From Rhodobacter xanthinilyticus (lineage in GTDB: Bacteria; Pseudomonadota; Alphaproteobacteria; Rhodobacterales; Rhodobacteraceae): a stretch of DNA of 64,000 bases. Below are positions 40,216 to 50,670 of the stretch, in pieces (the first letter of the stretch is position 1; every line of letters starts with the position of its first letter). The stretch lies in contig NZ_CP017781.1 in the NCBI RefSeq assembly GCF_001856665.1, positions 2,203,501 to 2,267,500 of the forward strand, given 5' to 3'. Under the pieces are notes generated by a model. The model ran no database searches. It worked only from the letters and a program-made list of their open reading frames with translations, and was not told the origin of the DNA. The position numbers were made by a program, and so were the translations under genes.

Positions 40216-42030
40216 ATGTGTGGGATCATTGGTATTCTCGGCAATCATGAGGTCGCGCCGCAGCTCGTCGAGAGCCTGCGGCGGCTGGAATATCGCGGCT
40301 ATGACTCGGCGGGCATCGCCACGGTGAACGCCGGCCGGCTCGACCGGCGGCGCTCGGTGGGCAAGCTCGTGAACCTCTCCGACCTGCTCGTCCACGAGCC
40401 CCTCGCCGGCAAGGCGGGCATCGGCCACACCCGCTGGGCGACCCATGGCGCCGCGACCGTGGGCAACGCGCATCCGCATCGCTCCGGGCGCACCGCGGTC
40501 GTCCATAACGGCATCATCGAGAATTTCCGCGAGCTGCGCGAGGAGCTCGCCGCCGCCGGGATCCTGCCCGAAACCCAGACCGACAGCGAGACCGTCGCGC
40601 TCCTGACGCGGATGTTCATGGACCGGGGACTTGGCCCCCGTGAGGCGGCCGCGGCGACGCTGAAAAAGCTCGAGGGCGCCTTTGCGCTCCTGTGGCTCTT
40701 CGAGGGCGAGGACGATCTGATGATCGCCGCGCGCAAGGGCTCGCCGCTCGCCATCGGCCATGGCACGGGCGAGATGTTCGTGGGCTCGGATGCGATTGCG
40801 CTCGCGCCGCTGACCGACCGGATCACCTATCTCGAGGAGGGCGATTACGCCTTTGTCACCCGCGCGGGGGCCGAGATTTTCGACGCCGAGGGGCGGCGGG
40901 CGAACCGCGACGAGCTGCGCATCGATCTGGGCGCGGCGCGGGTCGAGAAGGCCGGCTACAAGCATTTCATGGCCAAGGAAATCGCCGAACAGCCGGTGGT
41001 TCTGGGCGATGCGCTGGCGCATTATCTGCCCGGCGATACGGTCAACCTGCCGGAAACGCTCGATTTTTCCGGGCTCGAGCGGCTGACGCTGGTGGCCTGC
41101 GGCACGGCGTTCTATGCCTGTTCGGTGGCGAAATACTGGTTCGAGACGCTAGCCGGCCTGCCCTGCGAGATCGACGTGGCCTCCGAGTTCCGCTACCGCG
41201 AGCCGCCGATCCCGGCGAAGAGCTTTGCGCTCTTCGTCAGCCAATCGGGCGAGACGGCCGACACGCTGGCCGCGCTGCGCTATTGCCGCGAGAAGGTTGC
41301 GAAAACCGTCGCGGTGGTCAATGTCGCGACCTCCTCGATCGCGCGCGAGGCCGATGTGGCGCTGCCGATCCTGGCGGGGGTGGAGGTCGGCGTGGCCTCG
41401 ACCAAGGCCTTCACCTGCCAGCTTCTGGTGCTCGCCACGCTCGCGCTGAAGGCCGGGCGCGACCGCGGGCATCTGAGCGCGGAGGCTTTCGCGGCCCATG
41501 TCGCGGGCCTGCGGTCGCTGCCGGGGCTGATGAACGCGGCGCTGGCGGGCGACGGGCCGGTCGCGGCGCTCGCCGAGCGGCTCGCCGAGGCGCAGGATAT
41601 CCTCTTCCTCGGCCGTGGGCCGATGTTCCCGCTCGCCCTCGAAGGCGCGCTGAAACTCAAGGAAATCAGCTACATCCATGCCGAAGGCTATGCCTCGGGC
41701 GAGCTCAAGCACGGGCCGATCGCGCTGATCGACCGCTCGGTGCCGGTGATCGTTCTGGCGCCCCATGACCGGCTCTTCGACAAGACCGTGTCGAACATGC
41801 AAGAGGTGATGGCGCGCCACGGGCAGGTGCTGCTGATCTCCGATGCGAAGGGGCTGGCGGCGGCCGCCGAGGGGGTCTGGGCCACGCTCAAGATGCCCGA
41901 GGTGCCCGAGCCTTTCGCGCCGATCCTCTACGCGCTGCCCGCGCAATTGCTGGCCTATCACACCGCGGTCGCGAAGGGCACCGATGTCGATCAGCCGCGC
42001 AATCTCGCCAAATCGGTGACGGTCGAATAA
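40216..42030 (+). CDS. glmS: Glutamine-fructose-6-phosphate aminotransferase
   Basis: A 604-residue GlmS that makes glucosamine-6-phosphate from fructose-6-phosphate and glutamine. Cys2 is the glutaminase nucleophile (MCGIIGILGN). HTRWATHG and HNGIIENF belong to the same domain. Two SIS sugar-isomerase domains begin near 285 (CGTAFYACSVAKYW; SQSGETADT) and 455 (GRGPMFPLALEGALKLKEISY). The C-terminal QPRNLAKSVTVE is the family end. No glmS ribozyme is expected or seen: the gap from glmU is zero. Confidence 0.97.
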   Translation: MCGIIGILGNHEVAPQLVESLRRLEYRGYDSAGIATVNAGRLDRRRSVGKLVNLSDLLVHEPLAGKAGIGHTRWATHGAATVGNAHPHRSGRTAVVHNGIIENFRELREELAAAGILPETQTDSETVALLTRMFMDRGLGPREAAAATLKKLEGAFALLWLFEGEDDLMIAARKGSPLAIGHGTGEMFVGSDAIALAPLTDRITYLEEGDYAFVTRAGAEIFDAEGRRANRDELRIDLGAARVEKAGYKHFMAKEIAEQPVVLGDALAHYLPGDTVNLPETLDFSGLERLTLVACGTAFYACSVAKYWFETLAGLPCEIDVASEFRYREPPIPAKSFALFVSQSGETADTLAALRYCREKVAKTVAVVNVATSSIAREADVALPILAGVEVGVASTKAFTCQLLVLATLALKAGRDRGHLSAEAFAAHVAGLRSLPGLMNAALAGDGPVAALAERLAEAQDILFLGRGPMFPLALEGALKLKEISYIHAEGYASGELKHGPIALIDRSVPVIVLAPHDRLFDKTVSNMQEVMARHGQVLLISDAKGLAAAAEGVWATLKMPEVPEPFAPILYALPAQLLAYHTAVAKGTDVDQPRNLAKSVTVE

Positions 42031-42866
42031 TGGGCCGCACACGCAAATCCCGCGTCGTGGTCGCCGAGGATCGCCCGCTCACCCCCGAGGAGGCAGAAGC
42101 CGCGGCGGCCGCCGCCGCCTATGCCGCCTCGGAGGCCGATTACGCCTATTACGCCGAGGAAGAGGAGACGGGCGAAACCGCGCCTGCGCCGAGCCTCGCG
42201 GAGGCGATCGCCGCGCTCGAGGTCTGCGGCGATGCCACCCGCGCCGAGGCGGCGGCGGCCTATCACAAGGTCGCGCGGCGCTATCTCGGCGTGCCGGTGC
42301 CGCTCATCGAGGATATGGCGCGGCTCTGGCGCGAGGCCTGCACGCTCGAGGAGCGGATCGCGCTCGCGCGGGGGCTCTGGGCGAGCGATATCCATGAGGC
42401 GAAAATCGCCGCGGCGAAGCTGCTCACGCAGGCCCGGATGCGCCCCGATGACGCGGCCTGGGAGCTGATTTGCGACTGGGTCGACGGGTTTGACGCCTGG
42501 GCGATCGCCGATCACGCGGCCTCGGCCGGGGCGCGGCGGCTCAGCGCCGATCCCGCGCGGCTGGATCGCGTGGAGGGCTGGCTTGGCGCCGAGAACATGT
42601 GGACGCGGCGCGCGGCGCTGGTCATGACGCTGCCCTTCACCAAGCAAAACCACCCCACCCCCGCGGAGGCCGCGGCGCGCGCGCGGGTGCTTGAGTGGTG
42701 CGTGCGGCTGGCCCCCGAGCGCGATTGGTTCATCCAGAAAGCGATCGGCTGGTGGCTGCGCGAGCTCTCCAAACACGACCCGGAGGCCGTGGCGAACTGG
42801 CTCGCGGCGCATGGCGAGACGCTGAAAGCCTTCGCCCGCAAGGAGGCCTCAAAGCGCCTTGGCTGA
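42030..42866 (+). CDS. DNA alkylation repair (AlkD-like) HEAT-repeat protein
   Basis: A 278-residue protein. A charged, Ala/Glu/Tyr-rich leader (1-55) precedes helical HEAT-like repeats. LWASDIHEAKIAAAKLLTQARM and CDWVDGFDAWAIADHAASA, RRAALVMTLPF and DWFIQKAIGWWLRELSKHDPEAVANWLAAHG are typical of the AlkD/AlkC superfamily, which excises alkylated bases without flipping. The ATG shares one base with the glmS stop (TAATG). It overlaps the convergent hydrolase gene by 18 bases. Confidence 0.85.
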   Translation: MGRTRKSRVVVAEDRPLTPEEAEAAAAAAAYAASEADYAYYAEEEETGETAPAPSLAEAIAALEVCGDATRAEAAAAYHKVARRYLGVPVPLIEDMARLWREACTLEERIALARGLWASDIHEAKIAAAKLLTQARMRPDDAAWELICDWVDGFDAWAIADHAASAGARRLSADPARLDRVEGWLGAENMWTRRAALVMTLPFTKQNHPTPAEAAARARVLEWCVRLAPERDWFIQKAIGWWLRELSKHDPEAVANWLAAHGETLKAFARKEASKRLG

Positions 42867-43619
42867 GCCCTTCTGCGCGGCCCAGTCCCGCACCGCGTCG
42901 CCAAAGGCGCGAAACAGCGGCCGCGAGACCGGGTCTGCCTCGGCGTTCCATTCCGGGTGCCACTGCACCGAGAGCGTGAAGCCCGGCGCATCCTTGACAT
43001 AGATCGCCTCGGGCGTGCCATCCTCGGCGCGCCCCTCGATCACGATCCGCGCCCCGGGCTGGCAGATCCCCTGCCCGTGCAGCGTGTTGGTCAGCACCTC
43101 CTCGGCGCCGAAGAGCGCGGCGAAGCGGCCCTCCGGGTCGAGCCGCACCTTGTGGCGCAGCGCAAACGCCTCCTCGAGCGTGCCCTCGGGCGGCATGCGG
43201 TGGTTCATCCGGCCGGGCAGCTCGCGGATCTCGGGGTGCAGCGTGCCGCCCATCGCGACATTGACCTCCTGAAAGCCGCGGCAGATGCCCATGAAGGGCT
43301 GGCCGCGCTCGACACAGGCGCGCACCAGGGGCAGCGTGATCGCATCGCGCGCGCGATCGAAAGCGCCGTGCTTGTCGGTCGGCTCCTCGCCATATTCCTC
43401 CGGGTGGACATTCGGGCGCCCGCCGGTGAGCAGGAACCCGTCACAGATCTCCAGAAGCTCCTCGACCGAGACATAACTCGGATCGGCCGGGATCAGCAGC
43501 GGCACGCAGCCCGCCACATGGCTCACCGCACAGGAATTCATCTGCCCGCCCTCATGGACGGGGTAACGGTCGTTGATGAGGGCGCGGTTGCCGATGATGC
43601 CGACGACGGGTCTGGTCAT
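42849..43619 (-). CDS. Gamma-glutamyl-gamma-aminobutyrate hydrolase family protein
   Basis: A 256-residue class I glutamine-amidotransferase-like hydrolase of the PuuD group (peptidase C26). The catalytic triad is visible: Cys113 in GICRGFQEVN, His221 and Glu223 in QWHPEWN. LLTGGRPNVHPEEYGEEP and GGTLHPEIRELPGRMNHR are family segments. It would hydrolyse gamma-glutamylated amines. No putrescine-pathway neighbours are present, so the substrate is open. Confidence 0.87.
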   Translation of the reverse strand: MTRPVVGIIGNRALINDRYPVHEGGQMNSCAVSHVAGCVPLLIPADPSYVSVEELLEICDGFLLTGGRPNVHPEEYGEEPTDKHGAFDRARDAITLPLVRACVERGQPFMGICRGFQEVNVAMGGTLHPEIRELPGRMNHRMPPEGTLEEAFALRHKVRLDPEGRFAALFGAEEVLTNTLHGQGICQPGARIVIEGRAEDGTPEAIYVKDAPGFTLSVQWHPEWNAEADPVSRPLFRAFGDAVRDWAAQKGSAKAL

Positions 43620-43720
43620 GATGCTGTCCTTTCGCCCCGGAAAGCTAGGCGATTCCCATCCGCACGAAAACCCACAGCAGCGCACCCGTTCTGTGCATTG
43701 GCGCAAGGTCATCCCGCCGA

Positions 43721-43850
43721 GGGGGCGCTGCCCCCCGCCTGCGGCGTCCCCCGGGATATTTTGGCATCGTTGAAACAGCGGGTGCGCGCCCCTTCAATGA
43801 TGCGCAAATATCCCGGGGGTGAGGGCGAAGCCCGAGGGGGCGGCGCCCCC
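43721..43850. repeat. Intergenic nested palindrome, family 1, copy E (covarying inner arms)
   Basis: It has the same outer arms as copy B, but the inner arms read GCATCGTTGAA and TTCAATGATGC in place of GCAAGATGAAA and TTTCATCTTGC. Both sides changed so that pairing is kept. It lies between puuD-like and glcB. Confidence 0.87.
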
Positions 43851-43864
43851 TGCCCGGCCCGGGA

Positions 43865-46021
43865 TCAGGCGCCGGCCTTGAGTTGCAGGCGGCGCTGATG
43901 GAGCACCGGCTCGGTATAGCCCGAGGGCTGCACCCCGCCGAGGAAGATCAGATCGCAGGCCGCCTGGAAGGCCAGCCCGTTGAAATCGGGCGCCATCGGC
44001 ACATAGGCCGGGTCGGCGGCGTTTTGCCGGTCGACCACCACCGCCATCTTGCGCAGCGCCTCCATCACGCGGCCCTCGCTGACCACCCCATGATGGAGCC
44101 AATTCGCCAGCGCCTGGCTCGAGATCCGGCAGGTTGCGCGGTCCTCCATCAGGCCGATGTCATGGATATCGGGCACTTTCGAGCAGCCCACCCCCTGATC
44201 GACCCAGCGCACCACATAGCCGAGGATGCCTTGCGCGTTGTTCTCGACCTCCTCGGTGATCTCGGCCTCGGAATAGTTGCGCCCCACGGCGAGCGGCAGG
44301 GTCAGCAGATCCTCGAGCCGCGCCGGCCGCGCCATCGCCGCGATCTCGGCCTGGCGGGCCTTCACATCGACCTTGTGATAATGCGTCGCATGCAGCGTCG
44401 CGGCGGTCGGGCTCGGCACCCAGGCGCAATTCGCCCCCGCCATCGGATGGGCGATCTTCTGCGCCAGCATATCGGCCATCTTGTCGGGCATCGCCCACAT
44501 CCCCTTGCCGATCTGCGCCCGCCCCGCGAGCCCGCAGGCGAGCCCGATATCGACGTTGCGATCCTCATAGGCGAGGATCCAGGGCTGGCTCTTCATCTCG
44601 CCCTTGCGCAGCATCGGCCCGGCTTCCATCGCAGTATGGATCTCGTCGCCGGTGCGGTCGAGGAAGCCGGTGTTGATGAAGGCCACGCGCTCCTTCGCCT
44701 GGCGGATGCATTCCTTCAGATTGGCCGAGGTGCGCCGCTCCTCATCCATGATGCCGAGCTTGACAGTGAGCCGCGGCAGGCCGAGCGCGGCCTCCACCCG
44801 GTCGAAGATCTCGCAGGCAAAGCGCACCTCCTCGGGGCCGTGCATCTTCGGCTTCACCACATAGACCGAGCCGGTCACCGAATTGCGCGCGCCCTCGGTC
44901 TTTTGCAGATCATGCACCGCGCAGAGCGTGGTCACCATCGCATCCATCAGCCCCTCGGGCACCTCGCGCCCCTCGGCATCGAGCACCGCGGGGCTGGTCA
45001 TCAGATGGCCGACATTGCGCACCAGCATCAGCGCGCGCCCCTTGAGCACCCGCTCGCCCCCCTCGGGCGCGGTGAAGGCGAGATCATGGGCCAGCGCGCG
45101 CATGAAGCTGCGCCCGCCCTTGGTGACCTTCTCCGCCAGATCGCCGCGCATCAGCCCGAGCCAGTTGCGATAGGCCAGAACCTTGTCCGCCGCATCGACA
45201 CAAGCGACCGAATCCTCGCAATCCATGATCGAAGAAAGCGCCGATTCGAGCTTCACATCGGCGATCCCGGCCGGATCATCGGCGCCGATCCGGGAGCTCG
45301 GATTGACCTCAACAATGACGTGCAAGCCATTGTTTTGCAAAACAATCGCCTCGGGCGCCTCAGGCTTGCCGCGGTAGCCTGCGAATTGCGCGGGGTCTTT
45401 CAGCCCGGTCTCTTCGCCGCATTCGGCAAAGAGCCCGCCATTTTGCACCCAAAGCCGCGTGACCTCGGCCCAGGGCCCCGCCACGAGCGGGAAGGCGGTA
45501 TCGAGAAAGCCCTTCGCCCAGGCGATCACCTGCGCGCCACGCGCGGGGTCATAGCCCGGCGCCTCGGGCACCGCGCCGAGCGCATCGGTGCCGTAAAGCG
45601 CATCATAAAGCGAACCCCAGCGCGCATTGGCGGCATTGAGCGCATAGCGCGCATTGGTGATCGGCACGACAAGCTGCGGGCCGCAAACGGAGGCGAATTC
45701 CGGGTCCGTCGGCGGCGTCTCGATGGTGAAATCCTCGCCCTCCGGCTCGAGATAGCCGATCTCGGCGAGAAAGGCGCGATAAGCCGCCGCATCATGGCCG
45801 CGCGCGCGGTTCTTCAGATGCCAGTCGTTGATCCGCGCCTGCAACTCCTCGCGGCGGGCCAGAAGCGCACGGTTCTTCGGCGCGAGATCGGCAATGAGCG
45901 CCGCAAACCCCGACCAGAACCGCTCCGCCGCAACCCCGGTGCCGGGCAGCGCCTCCGCCTCGATGAAGGCCGCCAGCTCCGCCGCCACGGCCAGCCCCGC
46001 GCGCTCCACTCTCTCGATCAT
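43865..46021 (-). CDS. glcB: Malate synthase G
   Basis: A 718-residue monomeric malate synthase that condenses glyoxylate with acetyl-CoA. Signatures: [28 protein letters not shown] (about 265-293), the [12 protein letters not shown] and [17 protein letters not shown] segments, and the late [25 protein letters not shown]. The family length is ~720. ATG 46021 is chosen; the frame is open far upstream without protein-like sequence. No isocitrate lyase is present in the window, so it may serve glycolate or glyoxylate assimilation or the ethylmalonyl-CoA route. Confidence 0.96.
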   Translation of the reverse strand: MIERVERAGLAVAAELAAFIEAEALPGTGVAAERFWSGFAALIADLAPKNRALLARREELQARINDWHLKNRARGHDAAAYRAFLAEIGYLEPEGEDFTIETPPTDPEFASVCGPQLVVPITNARYALNAANARWGSLYDALYGTDALGAVPEAPGYDPARGAQVIAWAKGFLDTAFPLVAGPWAEVTRLWVQNGGLFAECGEETGLKDPAQFAGYRGKPEAPEAIVLQNNGLHVIVEVNPSSRIGADDPAGIADVKLESALSSIMDCEDSVACVDAADKVLAYRNWLGLMRGDLAEKVTKGGRSFMRALAHDLAFTAPEGGERVLKGRALMLVRNVGHLMTSPAVLDAEGREVPEGLMDAMVTTLCAVHDLQKTEGARNSVTGSVYVVKPKMHGPEEVRFACEIFDRVEAALGLPRLTVKLGIMDEERRTSANLKECIRQAKERVAFINTGFLDRTGDEIHTAMEAGPMLRKGEMKSQPWILAYEDRNVDIGLACGLAGRAQIGKGMWAMPDKMADMLAQKIAHPMAGANCAWVPSPTAATLHATHYHKVDVKARQAEIAAMARPARLEDLLTLPLAVGRNYSEAEITEEVENNAQGILGYVVRWVDQGVGCSKVPDIHDIGLMEDRATCRISSQALANWLHHGVVSEGRVMEALRKMAVVVDRQNAADPAYVPMAPDFNGLAFQAACDLIFLGGVQPSGYTEPVLHQRRLQLKAGA

Positions 46022-46121
46022 CCGATCTCTCCCGTTGTTTCGCCCTATCTTGGCCAGAGCGCGGCCCCTGTCCAGCACCCCGGGCGGAAAATCGCCACCG
46101 CGCGCCCGCCCCCGGCCGCGC

Positions 46122-46186
46122 TTGCGTATTTTTTCCAAGAAGAAACGAAGAGCCCCCCTGCGCTTCTTCTTGGCCCAAATACGCAA
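46122..46186. repeat. Intergenic palindrome, family 2, copy 1
   Basis: Outer arms TTGCGTATTT / AAATACGCAA and inner arms CCAAGAAGAA / TTCTTCTTGG. It sits between the divergent glcB and pepN genes, a place where a terminator is not needed. The rest of this 261-base gap shows no gene or clear promoter. Confidence 0.85.
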
Positions 46187-46282
46187 ATTCCGCCGCCGCC
46201 CGCGCCCCGCCCGGATGTCCGCGCCGCCTTGCGCCCGGGCCCCGCGCGGCCTAGGCTCGCCCCGACCAGGCGCGAGGATGAC

Positions 46283-48829
46283 ATGGACGGCACCACCTAT
46301 CTCTCTGATTACAAACCCTTTCCCTTTGAAATCCGGGGCGTCGCGCTGACCTTTGCCCTCGCCCCGCGCGCCACCCGCGTGCGGGCGCGCATCGAGATCG
46401 CTCCGCGCGAGGCGGGTGCCGCGCTGCGGCTCGACGGCGAAGAGCTCAAGCTGATCTCGGCCGCGATCGACGGCACCCCGCTCACGCCCGCCGATTATCG
46501 CCTCACGCCGACCGATCTGACGATCCACCCCGCCGCCCTGCCCGAGCGCCCCTTCACCCTCGAGACCGAGGTCGAGATCGCGCCCGAGGGCAACACCGCG
46601 CTCGAGGGGCTCTACATGTCGAACGGCATGTATTGCACGCAATGCGAGGCCGAGGGCTTTCGCAAGATCACCTATTACCCCGACCGCCCCGATGTGATGG
46701 CGCGGTTCGATGTGCGCATCGAGGGCGATCTGCCGGTGCTCCTCTCGAACGGCAACCCCGGCGCGGCGGGGCCGGGTTGGGCGGAATGGCACGACCCCTG
46801 GCCGAAGCCTGCCTATCTCTTCGCGCTCGTCGCGGGCGATCTGAGGGCCACCTCGGGGCGCTTCACCACCGCCTCGGGGCGCGCGGTCGATCTCAACATC
46901 TGGGTGCGTCCGGGCGATGAGGATCGCTGCGGCTTCGCGCTCGGCGCGGTCGAGCGCTCGATGGCCTGGGATGAGCGGGTTTACGGGCGCGAATATGATC
47001 TCGACGTGTTCAACATCGTCGCGGTCGATGATTTCAACATGGGCGCGATGGAGAACAAGGGCCTCAACATCTTCAACTCGAAGCTGGTTCTGGCGAGCCC
47101 CGCGACCGCGACCGACAGCGATTACGAGCGTATCGAGGCGGTGATCGCGCATGAATATTTCCACAACTGGACCGGCAACCGGATCACCTGCCGCGACTGG
47201 TTCCAGCTCTGTCTGAAAGAGGGGCTGACGGTCTTCCGCGACCAGAGTTTCACCGCCGATGAGCGCCTCGGCGCGGTCAAGCGCATCGAGGATGTCGCGG
47301 CCCTGCGCGGGCGGCAGTTTCGCGAGGATGCCGGGCCGCTCGCGCATCCGCCGCGTCCCGATCAATATCGCGAGATCAACAATTTCTACACCGCGACCGT
47401 CTACGAGAAGGGCGCCGAGATCGTCGGCATGCTCAAGCGACTGGTGGGGCCCGAGGGCTACCGCGCCGCGCTCGATCTCTATTTCGCGCGCCACGACGGC
47501 CAGGCCTGCACGATCGAGGATTGGATCAAGGTCTTCGAGGACAGCTCGGGCCGCGACCTGAGCCAGTTCAAGCGCTGGTACACCGAGGCCGGCACGCCGC
47601 GGCTGAGGGTCGCCGAGCGCTTCGAGAACGGCACCTACTGGCTTGATTTTGAGCAAGAAACCCCGCCCACCCCGGGCCAGCCGGAGAAAGCCCCGCGCCA
47701 TATTCCGATCGCGGTCGGGCTCTTGGGGCAAAACGGCGACGAGATCATGCCGACGCGGGTGCTCGAGATGACCGAGCGCCGGCAGAGCTTCGCCTTCGAG
47801 GGCCTCGGCGCGCGCCCGGTGCCCTCGATCTTGCGCGATTTCTCGGCGCCCGTGGGTCTCGAGCGCGCCACCTCGCCCGCCGAACAGGCCTTCCTGCTGG
47901 CCCATGATACCGACCCGTTCAACCGCTGGGAGGCGGGGCGCGGCCTTGCGCGCGACACGCTCGTCGCGATGGCGGGCGGGGCGGCGGCGGGGGCCGATTA
48001 TCTCGACGCGATGGGCCGGCTGATCGGCGATGCGGGCGCCGACCCGGCCTTCCGCGCGGCCTGCCTGCGGCTGCCCGGCGAGGATGAGATCGCCGCCGAG
48101 ATCGCGCGGCGCGGCGCCGCCCCCGACCCGCAGGCGATCCATGCCGCGCGCGAGGGGCTGCTGGCCGCGCTCTTGCGCGCGCATGGGGCAGCACTCGGCG
48201 CGCTTTACGAGGCGATGGCGGTGCCCGGCCCCTATACCCCCGAGGCCGGCCCCGCCGGGCGGCGCGCGCTGCGCCATGCCGCGCTCGCGATCCTGACGCG
48301 CGCCGAGGGCACCGCCCGGGCCGAGGCGCTGTTCCAGAGCGCGGACAACATGACCGACGAGATCGGCGCGCTGAACCTGCTGATCGGGGCGGGCGCGGCC
48401 CAGCGCCCGCTCGCGGCCTTCCGCGCGCGCTGGAAAGACGTGCGCCTCGTCATGGACAAGTGGTTCCTGGCGCAGTCCGCGCTCTGCCCGCCCGAAACGG
48501 CGGCCGAAACGGTCGCCGCGCTCGGCGCCGACCCGGCCTTCGAGTGGAAGAACCCCAACCGCTTCCGCGCGCTTCTGGGCGGGTTTGCGGCCAACCACGC
48601 GGGCTTTCACCGGGCCGACGGCGCGGGCTATCGCTTCTATGCCGATTGGCTGATCCGCCTCGACCCGGTCAACCCGCAGACGGCAGCGCGGATGTCGACC
48701 GCCTTCGAGACCTGGGCGCGCTATGACGCCGGGCGGCAGGCGAAGATCCGCGCCGAGCTTGCGCGGATCGCGGCCACCCCCGGCCTCAGCCGCGATCTGG
48801 GCGAGATGACCGCACGGCTCTTGGGCTGA
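46283..48829 (+). CDS. pepN: Aminopeptidase N
   Basis: An 848-residue M1 metallopeptidase. GAMENKG (254-260) is the exopeptidase motif. HEYFHN (290-295) provides zinc ligands His290 and His294 with catalytic Glu291. The downstream [10 protein letters not shown] carries the third ligand, and [18 protein letters not shown] the Tyr. C-terminal alpha-helical domains fill the rest. It has the size of E. coli PepN. No signal peptide, so cytoplasmic. Confidence 0.96.
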   Translation: MDGTTYLSDYKPFPFEIRGVALTFALAPRATRVRARIEIAPREAGAALRLDGEELKLISAAIDGTPLTPADYRLTPTDLTIHPAALPERPFTLETEVEIAPEGNTALEGLYMSNGMYCTQCEAEGFRKITYYPDRPDVMARFDVRIEGDLPVLLSNGNPGAAGPGWAEWHDPWPKPAYLFALVAGDLRATSGRFTTASGRAVDLNIWVRPGDEDRCGFALGAVERSMAWDERVYGREYDLDVFNIVAVDDFNMGAMENKGLNIFNSKLVLASPATATDSDYERIEAVIAHEYFHNWTGNRITCRDWFQLCLKEGLTVFRDQSFTADERLGAVKRIEDVAALRGRQFREDAGPLAHPPRPDQYREINNFYTATVYEKGAEIVGMLKRLVGPEGYRAALDLYFARHDGQACTIEDWIKVFEDSSGRDLSQFKRWYTEAGTPRLRVAERFENGTYWLDFEQETPPTPGQPEKAPRHIPIAVGLLGQNGDEIMPTRVLEMTERRQSFAFEGLGARPVPSILRDFSAPVGLERATSPAEQAFLLAHDTDPFNRWEAGRGLARDTLVAMAGGAAAGADYLDAMGRLIGDAGADPAFRAACLRLPGEDEIAAEIARRGAAPDPQAIHAAREGLLAALLRAHGAALGALYEAMAVPGPYTPEAGPAGRRALRHAALAILTRAEGTARAEALFQSADNMTDEIGALNLLIGAGAAQRPLAAFRARWKDVRLVMDKWFLAQSALCPPETAAETVAALGADPAFEWKNPNRFRALLGGFAANHAGFHRADGAGYRFYADWLIRLDPVNPQTAARMSTAFETWARYDAGRQAKIRAELARIAATPGLSRDLGEMTARLLG

Positions 48830-48839
48830 GGGGGCGCGA

Positions 48840-48959
48840 GGGGGCGCTGCCCCCTCTGGCCTGCGGCCATTCACCCCCGGGATATTTCGGGCAAGATGAA
48901 AGGATACGCGGCCTTTTCATCTTGCTCCAAATATCCCGGGGTGCGGGGCAGCGCCCCGC
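48840..48959. repeat. Intergenic nested palindrome, family 1, copy F
   Basis: Full copy with GGCAAGATGAAA / TTTCATCTTGC and CCCGGGATATTT / AAATATCCCGGG between pepN and gatB, both on the plus strand. The right outer hairpin is shortened to GGGGCAGCGCCCC. Confidence 0.88.
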
Positions 48960-48987
48960 TCGACGGCCCCTCCGCCTGCGCCAAGGC

Positions 48988-49016
48988 TTGCCCCGCGCGC
49001 GGCCCTGTCCTAGAAG
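48988..49016 (+). promoter_or_regulatory. Possible promoter of gatB
   Basis: TTGCCC (48988-48993) and TAGAAG (49011-49016) are 17 bases apart, about 30 bases before the gatB ATG. Confidence 0.4.
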
Positions 49017-49047
49017 GCAGGGAACCACAGGACACGGGAACCGGACC

Positions 49048-50565
49048 ATGCTCGACCATCTCACCTTGAAAGCCCCCGAACCGAAAGTCATCGCCGGCGC
49101 GAAGAGCGACTGGGAGCTGGTGATCGGGATGGAGGTCCATGCGCAGGTGAGCTCGAATGCGAAGCTCTTCTCCGGCGCCTCGACCACCTTCGGGGCCGAG
49201 CCGAATTCGAATGTCGCTTTCGTCGACGCGGCGATGCCCGGGATGTTGCCGGTGATCAACGAATTCTGCGTGGCGCAGGCGGTGCGCACCGGGCTCGGGC
49301 TGAAGGCCGAGATCAACCTGTTCTCCGCCTTCGACCGCAAGAACTATTTCTACCCCGACCTGCCGCAGGGCTATCAGATCAGCCAGCTCTACCACCCGAT
49401 CGTGGGCGAGGGCGAGATCCTCGTCGAGATGGGCCCGGGCGTGGCGCGCAAGGTGCGTATCGAGCGTATCCACCTCGAGCAGGATGCGGGCAAATCGATC
49501 CATGACATGGATCCGAACATGTCCTTCGTCGATCTCAACCGCACCGGGGTCGCGCTGATGGAGATCGTCTCGCGCCCCGATATCCGGGGCCCCGAGGAGG
49601 CCGCAGCCTATGTCGTCAAGCTGCGCCAGATCCTGCGCTACCTGGGCACCTGCGATGGCAACATGCAAAACGGCAACCTGCGCTGCGACGTGAACGTCTC
49701 GGTCTGCCGGCCGGGCCAATACGAGAAATATCAGGCAACCCAGGATTTCTCGCATCTGGGCACGCGCTGCGAGCTCAAGAACATGAACTCGATGCGCTTC
49801 ATCCAGGCCGCGATCGATTACGAGGCCCGGCGCCAGATCGCGATCCTCGAGGATGGCGGCACCGTCACCCAGGAAACCCGGCTCTACGACCCGGACCGCA
49901 ACGAGACGCGCTCGATGCGCTCGAAGGAAGAGGCGCATGATTACCGCTACTTCCCCTGCCCCGACCTGCTGCCGCTCGAGATCGAACAGGGCTGGGTCGA
50001 CGATATCGCCGCGGCGATGCCGGAGCTGCCGGACGCCAAGAAGGCGCGCTTTGTCGAGGCGCTGGGGCTCTCCGATTATGACGCCTCGGTGCTGACCGCC
50101 GAGGTCGAGAACGCCGATTATTTCGAAGCCGTTGTCGCGGTCGCGGGCGACGGCAAGCTCGCCGCCAACTGGGTGATCAACGAGCTCTTCGGGCGGCTGA
50201 AGAAGGACGGCGCCGAGATCGGCCAGAGCCCGGTTTCGCCCGCGCAGCTCGGCGGCATCATCGCGCTGATCAAGGCGGGCGATATCTCGGGCAAGATCGC
50301 CAAGGATCTCTTCGAGATCGTCTATACCGAGGGCGGCGACCCGGCGGAGATCGTGGTCGCGCGCGGCATGAAACAGGTCACCGACCTCGGCGCGATCGAG
50401 GCGGCGGTCGACGAGATCATCGCCGCGAACCCCGCGCAGGTCGAGAAAGCCAAGCAAAACCCGAAACTTGCGGGCTGGTTCACCGGCCAGGTGATCAAGG
50501 CCTCGGGCGGCAAGGCCAACCCCGCGGCGGTCAACGAGATCGTCGCGAAGAAACTCGGGCTCTGA
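49048..50565 (+). CDS. gatB: Aspartyl/glutamyl-tRNA amidotransferase subunit B
   Basis: A 505-residue GatB, the kinase/tRNA-binding subunit that transamidates Glu-tRNA(Gln) and Asp-tRNA(Asn). Signatures: [24 protein letters not shown] (about 22-45), [16 protein letters not shown], the catalytic-cradle RCDVNVS, and [16 protein letters not shown], where a Cys replaces the usual Glu or Asp. The C-terminal YqeY/GatB tRNA-binding domain starts near 360. It is separate from gatA/gatC and closed by a hairpin terminator. Confidence 0.97.
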   Translation: MLDHLTLKAPEPKVIAGAKSDWELVIGMEVHAQVSSNAKLFSGASTTFGAEPNSNVAFVDAAMPGMLPVINEFCVAQAVRTGLGLKAEINLFSAFDRKNYFYPDLPQGYQISQLYHPIVGEGEILVEMGPGVARKVRIERIHLEQDAGKSIHDMDPNMSFVDLNRTGVALMEIVSRPDIRGPEEAAAYVVKLRQILRYLGTCDGNMQNGNLRCDVNVSVCRPGQYEKYQATQDFSHLGTRCELKNMNSMRFIQAAIDYEARRQIAILEDGGTVTQETRLYDPDRNETRSMRSKEEAHDYRYFPCPDLLPLEIEQGWVDDIAAAMPELPDAKKARFVEALGLSDYDASVLTAEVENADYFEAVVAVAGDGKLAANWVINELFGRLKKDGAEIGQSPVSPAQLGGIIALIKAGDISGKIAKDLFEIVYTEGGDPAEIVVARGMKQVTDLGAIEAAVDEIIAANPAQVEKAKQNPKLAGWFTGQVIKASGGKANPAAVNEIVAKKLGL

Positions 50566-50572
50566 GCCCCGA

Positions 50573-50597
50573 GGGGCGCCCCGCGGGGCGCCCTTTG
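50573..50597 (+). terminator. Terminator of gatB
   Basis: GGGCGCC ... GGCGCCC (about 50574-50580 / 50587-50593) forms a 7-bp or longer GC stem followed by a short TTT. Confidence 0.65.
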
Positions 50598-50615
50598 CGT
50601 TCACCCCTTCGTTTC

Positions 50616-50643
50616 TTGACGGCGCGCAGCCAGCGGCTAGAAC
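50616..50643 (+). promoter_or_regulatory. Probable promoter of the DUF4177 gene
   Basis: TTGACG (50616-50621) and TAGAAC (50638-50643), 16 bases apart. The ATG at 50671 follows about 28 bases later, after a GGAGAG ribosome-binding site. Confidence 0.5.
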
Positions 50644-50670
50644 CAGCGAAAGAACAGGCCGGAGAGCAAA

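Noticed and set aside
38779-41022. A 747-codon minus-strand open frame opposite glmU and glmS
   Set aside because: Shadow frame; the plus-strand genes have all catalytic motifs.
43883-48829. A plus-strand open frame of about 1648 codons covering the antisense of glcB and pepN
   Set aside because: The first half is the shadow of glcB. PepN begins at ATG 46283, with a normal N-terminus.
43865-48874. A minus-strand open frame of about 1669 codons covering glcB and the antisense of pepN
   Set aside because: Only the glcB part (to 46021) is protein-like. The rest is antisense to pepN, kept open because GC-rich DNA has few stop codons, and has biased His/Arg/Asp-rich composition.
49931-49980. GatB Cys in place of Glu/Asp in the YRYFPxPDL motif as a sign of inactivation
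   Set aside because: All other GatB motifs and the full length are intact; this position varies within the family.
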